DNA from: Trachelipus rathkii
Lineage: Eukaryota; Arthropoda; Malacostraca; Isopoda; Trachelipodidae
DNA length: 64,000 nt
NCBI GenBank assembly: GCA_015478945.1
Contig: JABUQX010022082.1
Location: forward strand, 62,001 to 126,000
Reading direction: 5' to 3'
A program made the translations under genes and the position numbers. The notes beneath the pieces are model-generated. The model was not told where the DNA came from, did not search any database, and worked only from the letters and a program-made list of their open reading frames with translations. This document shows positions 61,602-64,000 of this stretch, piece by piece (within the stretch, counting starts at the first letter, position 1; each line of letters starts with the position of its first letter).

Positions 61602-62570
61602 ATGACTGAAAACATTGTCAAGCCACTGACGATGACGACGATGAACGACGCGCCAACCGTGGAAGAGAAAACCCCTACGACCCTACGCGTCACACTCAAC
61701 GACGCCGACGATGTGGTTTCCTTTATCAAAAGTGGAAAGTGTAAAAACGTAATCACGTTAGCGGGGGCGGGGGTCTCTACCTCGGCGAGAATTCCTCGCC
61801 ATTTATGTTCGTACTCCGAACTGTTAAAAAATGGGGCGAAATACGACGTAACCGAAGAGCTGAGAAACCACCCCTGCGGTATATTATCCACCCAATTTTA
61901 TCAACGGAATCCAAAACCGCTCTTGAAAATGGCTCAAGAATTTTACTCGATGGAACTTAAACCGACTCCCACGAACTATTTCATCAAACTTCTTCACGAA
62001 AAAGGAATTTTGTTACGAAATTATACGATAAATTTAGACGGCCTGGATGTAGTAGCGGGAACCCCCGCCGAAAAAGTTGTACCGTTATACGGCTCGTTCC
62101 AAACGGCTCGTTGTCTTTTATGCCGAAAAGAGTATAGTCGAGAATGGATGGAAAACGAAATTTCGACGACGACGGATAGAACTCCCCCAGCGTGTTCGGC
62201 TTGCGAAGATGGTGTGGTGAGACCTGACGTATTATTCGTGATGGAACCTTTCGATCCACGATATTTGAGATATCTAGAAGACTTTCGAAGATGCGATTTA
62301 CTAATCATAATCGGATCCACTCTAGTCGATTACGCTTTCAGATTTTTGAATGATAAGGTGCCCGATACTTGCCCTCGGATTTTAATTAATCCAGAACCCG
62401 TCAAGGGATTTCCATCGATAAACGAAACTAACCGAGTTTTAGATTCGTGCGCCCATATAAGCCTCATCGGTGACTGCGACGAAATGTGCTCTCGCTTGGC
62501 CGAGAAACTAGGAGGGTGGAGAAGCGACGTACATCAAAATACGAACGAAGTTTTAAAAACTGATCTTTGA
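61602..62570 (+). CDS. SIRT2-like sirtuin, probably catalytically inactive (322 aa)
   Basis: The fold is clear: GAGVSTSARIP (55-65), a P-KPLLKMAQEFY helix like SIRT2/SIRT3, a LLHEKGILLRNYTINLDGLD block (130-148), a zinc ribbon with C171-x2-C174 and C198-x2-C201, RPDVLFVME, and the GST motif (238-240). Catalysis-linked positions have changed: the GIPDFR motif reads RIPRHL, the QNID motif reads INLD, and the general-base His of the HG motif is Tyr (PLYGSF, Y163). Normal sirtuins remove acyl groups from lysine with NAD; these changes argue against that here. It may bind acylated proteins or act as a decoy. The frame is complete and intronless, with the host as the likely source. Confidence 0.85.
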   Translation: MTENIVKPLTMTTMNDAPTVEEKTPTTLRVTLNDADDVVSFIKSGKCKNVITLAGAGVSTSARIPRHLCSYSELLKNGAKYDVTEELRNHPCGILSTQFYQRNPKPLLKMAQEFYSMELKPTPTNYFIKLLHEKGILLRNYTINLDGLDVVAGTPAEKVVPLYGSFQTARCLLCRKEYSREWMENEISTTTDRTPPACSACEDGVVRPDVLFVMEPFDPRYLRYLEDFRRCDLLIIIGSTLVDYAFRFLNDKVPDTCPRILINPEPVKGFPSINETNRVLDSCAHISLIGDCDEMCSRLAEKLGGWRSDVHQNTNEVLKTDL

Positions 62571-64000
62571 AATTTTTGTTAAAAACGTAATGTAGATGTA
62601 TTAAGCTCAATGTTCTGTATTTTAATAGTAATAATATAATATAATATAATATAATATAATATAATATAATATAATATAATATAATATAATATAATAAATG
62701 GTTTTAAAAAACTACTTGTTTTTTTCCCTTTTTTTATCTTCCTTATTTATTATACGCCGCGCCTCGTAGAAAAGACGTTGATGAGGATTAATCTCGAAGG
62801 ATCAAGGGATTTAAAAACGTTTCGGAACAGAAAAACAAAACCTCTCCAGTATTAACGATATACGAGGCGCGTGCGTGCTTCTAGAATCATGTAAAACGGC
62901 GCTATACACTCGTACTAAATGTAAAAAGGGTAATAATAATAAATGCATTTTTTAAAATTTTATTAAAAAAAGCGGTAAAAAATATATATTTTACATAGCA
63001 CGAAAAAAATAATCTCTCGAAAATGGCGGGAGCGCCTATGGAGGTGTCGGTCAGCCGTTATCGTTTCGATCGCTCGAGAAAAGTAACATCGACGACGCGC
63101 TACTCGATTATTCTTTAGAAAACGCGGGAAAGATAGCCCGACAGATAAATAGTTAGATGGGCAAAATCAGTATAGAAATCATCGTTGATATTCGCCACTG
63201 GGAAATAGAGAGAAAAGAGGTTTTTAAGCCGTCTCTCTCCTCTCTCTTACGTTCATCGGGTGGCTAGACTAATGACGATGATGATCCGTAATTCGGTCTA
63301 ACTATTAATATCAATCTAAAAGTAGTATAAAAGAAGCAACGAGCACTGTTGTTGTTGTTGTTGTTAAGAAGAGTCAAAGGCGAATCGTGGAAGTGAAAAA
63401 TAATATTCGCGCGCTGCGATTAAAGAGAACGGATTAATCAATCTCATCGGTAATCAGTGGAGGTGGAATCCGAGTGGGATTGAGTCAAAATACGACAACT
63501 ACATCGAGTCGACGCGACGGTTTCTACTCAAGCGATATTAGACAAATTTGTCTAGAATCGGGAGAAAAGCATCTTCGCGTTTCCCGCGTGGGAGCTCTAT
63601 CCCTCGGGAAAAGGCCTTTTTATCACGCGTTTGAGTGGTGAGATGCAAAAATTCTACTAACAAATTTCTTTATTTTTTGTAATGCTTTTTTTTTCGAAGA
63701 GTAATTAAAACTTGTAAAATAAAGCCGCTTTTTACATTTATTTATTATTTCATTTTTTTCCATAACCATTTGATATAATATAAGAAAAAAGAAATATTTC
63801 GTATTCGTCATAACTTCTTAGGCTACGCTCTCAGACACTAGATATAAAAACGGATAATAATAAATATATTTTATGAATCTTTATTATTACACCCGAAGAA
63901 AAGAAATACGCGTTTAACAACGCAAAGTGTAAAATATTAAAATATCTTTTTCCCAGGTGGGGAACTCTCGTTATACCTCGGAGGGTTGTCATTTTCTCTC
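62571..64000. other. Long region without a convincing gene
   Basis: Less AT-rich between 63000 and 63640 than ordinary spacers. It holds two short ATG ORFs (63023-63118, 31 codons; 63157-63267, 36 codons), a TATAAAAG at 63326-63333 followed by a gtt repeat, and the palindrome gacaaatttgtc at 63541-63552. The frame at 63623-63811 (minus) is compositionally random. It could be a promoter/leader region of a gene beyond the window or a noncoding RNA locus; I cannot support either. Confidence 0.4.
62628..62697. repeat. (ATAAT)n microsatellite
   Basis: About 13 units of ataat, 60 bp after the sirtuin stop. Confidence 0.9.

Noticed and set aside
63623..63811. 62-codon minus-strand ORF near the window end
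   Set aside because: Lys/Phe/Ser-rich random-looking product in AT-rich sequence.

Overview
The window looks like part of a large double-stranded DNA virus of an arthropod, or a copy of one embedded in an arthropod genome. The best placement is the class Naldaviricetes, and among those a nimavirus-like (white spot syndrome virus-like) virus of crustaceans. The evidence is a P74/PIF-0 per os infectivity factor homologue (41950-44958, minus) with the family's CES-x-SC-[FY]-P signature. In support there are two large virus-type helicases, many intronless ORFs of 100-1285 codons on both strands, short AT-rich spacers with TATA boxes and AATAAA signals, and very many simple repeats. Most other ORFs resemble nothing I recognise. 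I could not run a search, so the family-level placement is inference.

Layout. 0-7.3 kb: six unrecognised genes, one very basic with internal repeats. 7.4-8.3 kb: a broken, 5'-truncated host-type HSP70. 8.3-20.8 kb: an AT-rich accessory block, a tandem array of F-box/leucine-rich-like genes (two intact, one frameshifted, one C-terminal scrap). It ends in a type I membrane glycoprotein gene, and a 180-bp piece of that gene is also left inside the array. 20.9-27.1 kb: three small genes, a shrunken pseudogene, a large inverted repeat, and a 1.9-kb array of palindromic units carrying TGACGTCA sites that resembles a baculovirus hr (origin/enhancer). 27.3-34.2 kb: two members of a second paralogous family (a third, intact one lies at 58.9-61.2 kb and a remnant at 23.9-24.6 kb), plus a diverged relative of the F-box/LRR genes. 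34.9-62.6 kb: the more core-like part. It holds a 1285-aa protein, a gene split in two frames, P74, three small genes of which two are single-span membrane proteins, a strawberry-notch-like SF2 helicase, a charged polyQ protein, an SF1 (RecD/Pif1/UL5-like) helicase, a 178-aa protein, the third paralogue, and a SIRT2-like sirtuin without its catalytic residues. 62.6-64 kb: no convincing gene.

How the genes may fit together. The helicases would serve DNA replication or transcription. P74 and the small membrane proteins would act in the virion envelope and entry. The F-box/LRR array, glycoprotein, sirtuin and HSP70 remnant look like host-interaction genes gained and remodelled by duplication. 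hr-like repeat copies lie at the edges of the duplicated segments and may have driven the recombination.

At least five genes are broken across two frames: both helicases, one paralogue, the 30.2-kb LRR gene, and the 39-41.6-kb gene. The HSP70 and F-box copy 2 are also frameshifted. This suggests decay of an integrated genome, sequencing errors in homopolymers, or both. The sequence alone cannot decide.
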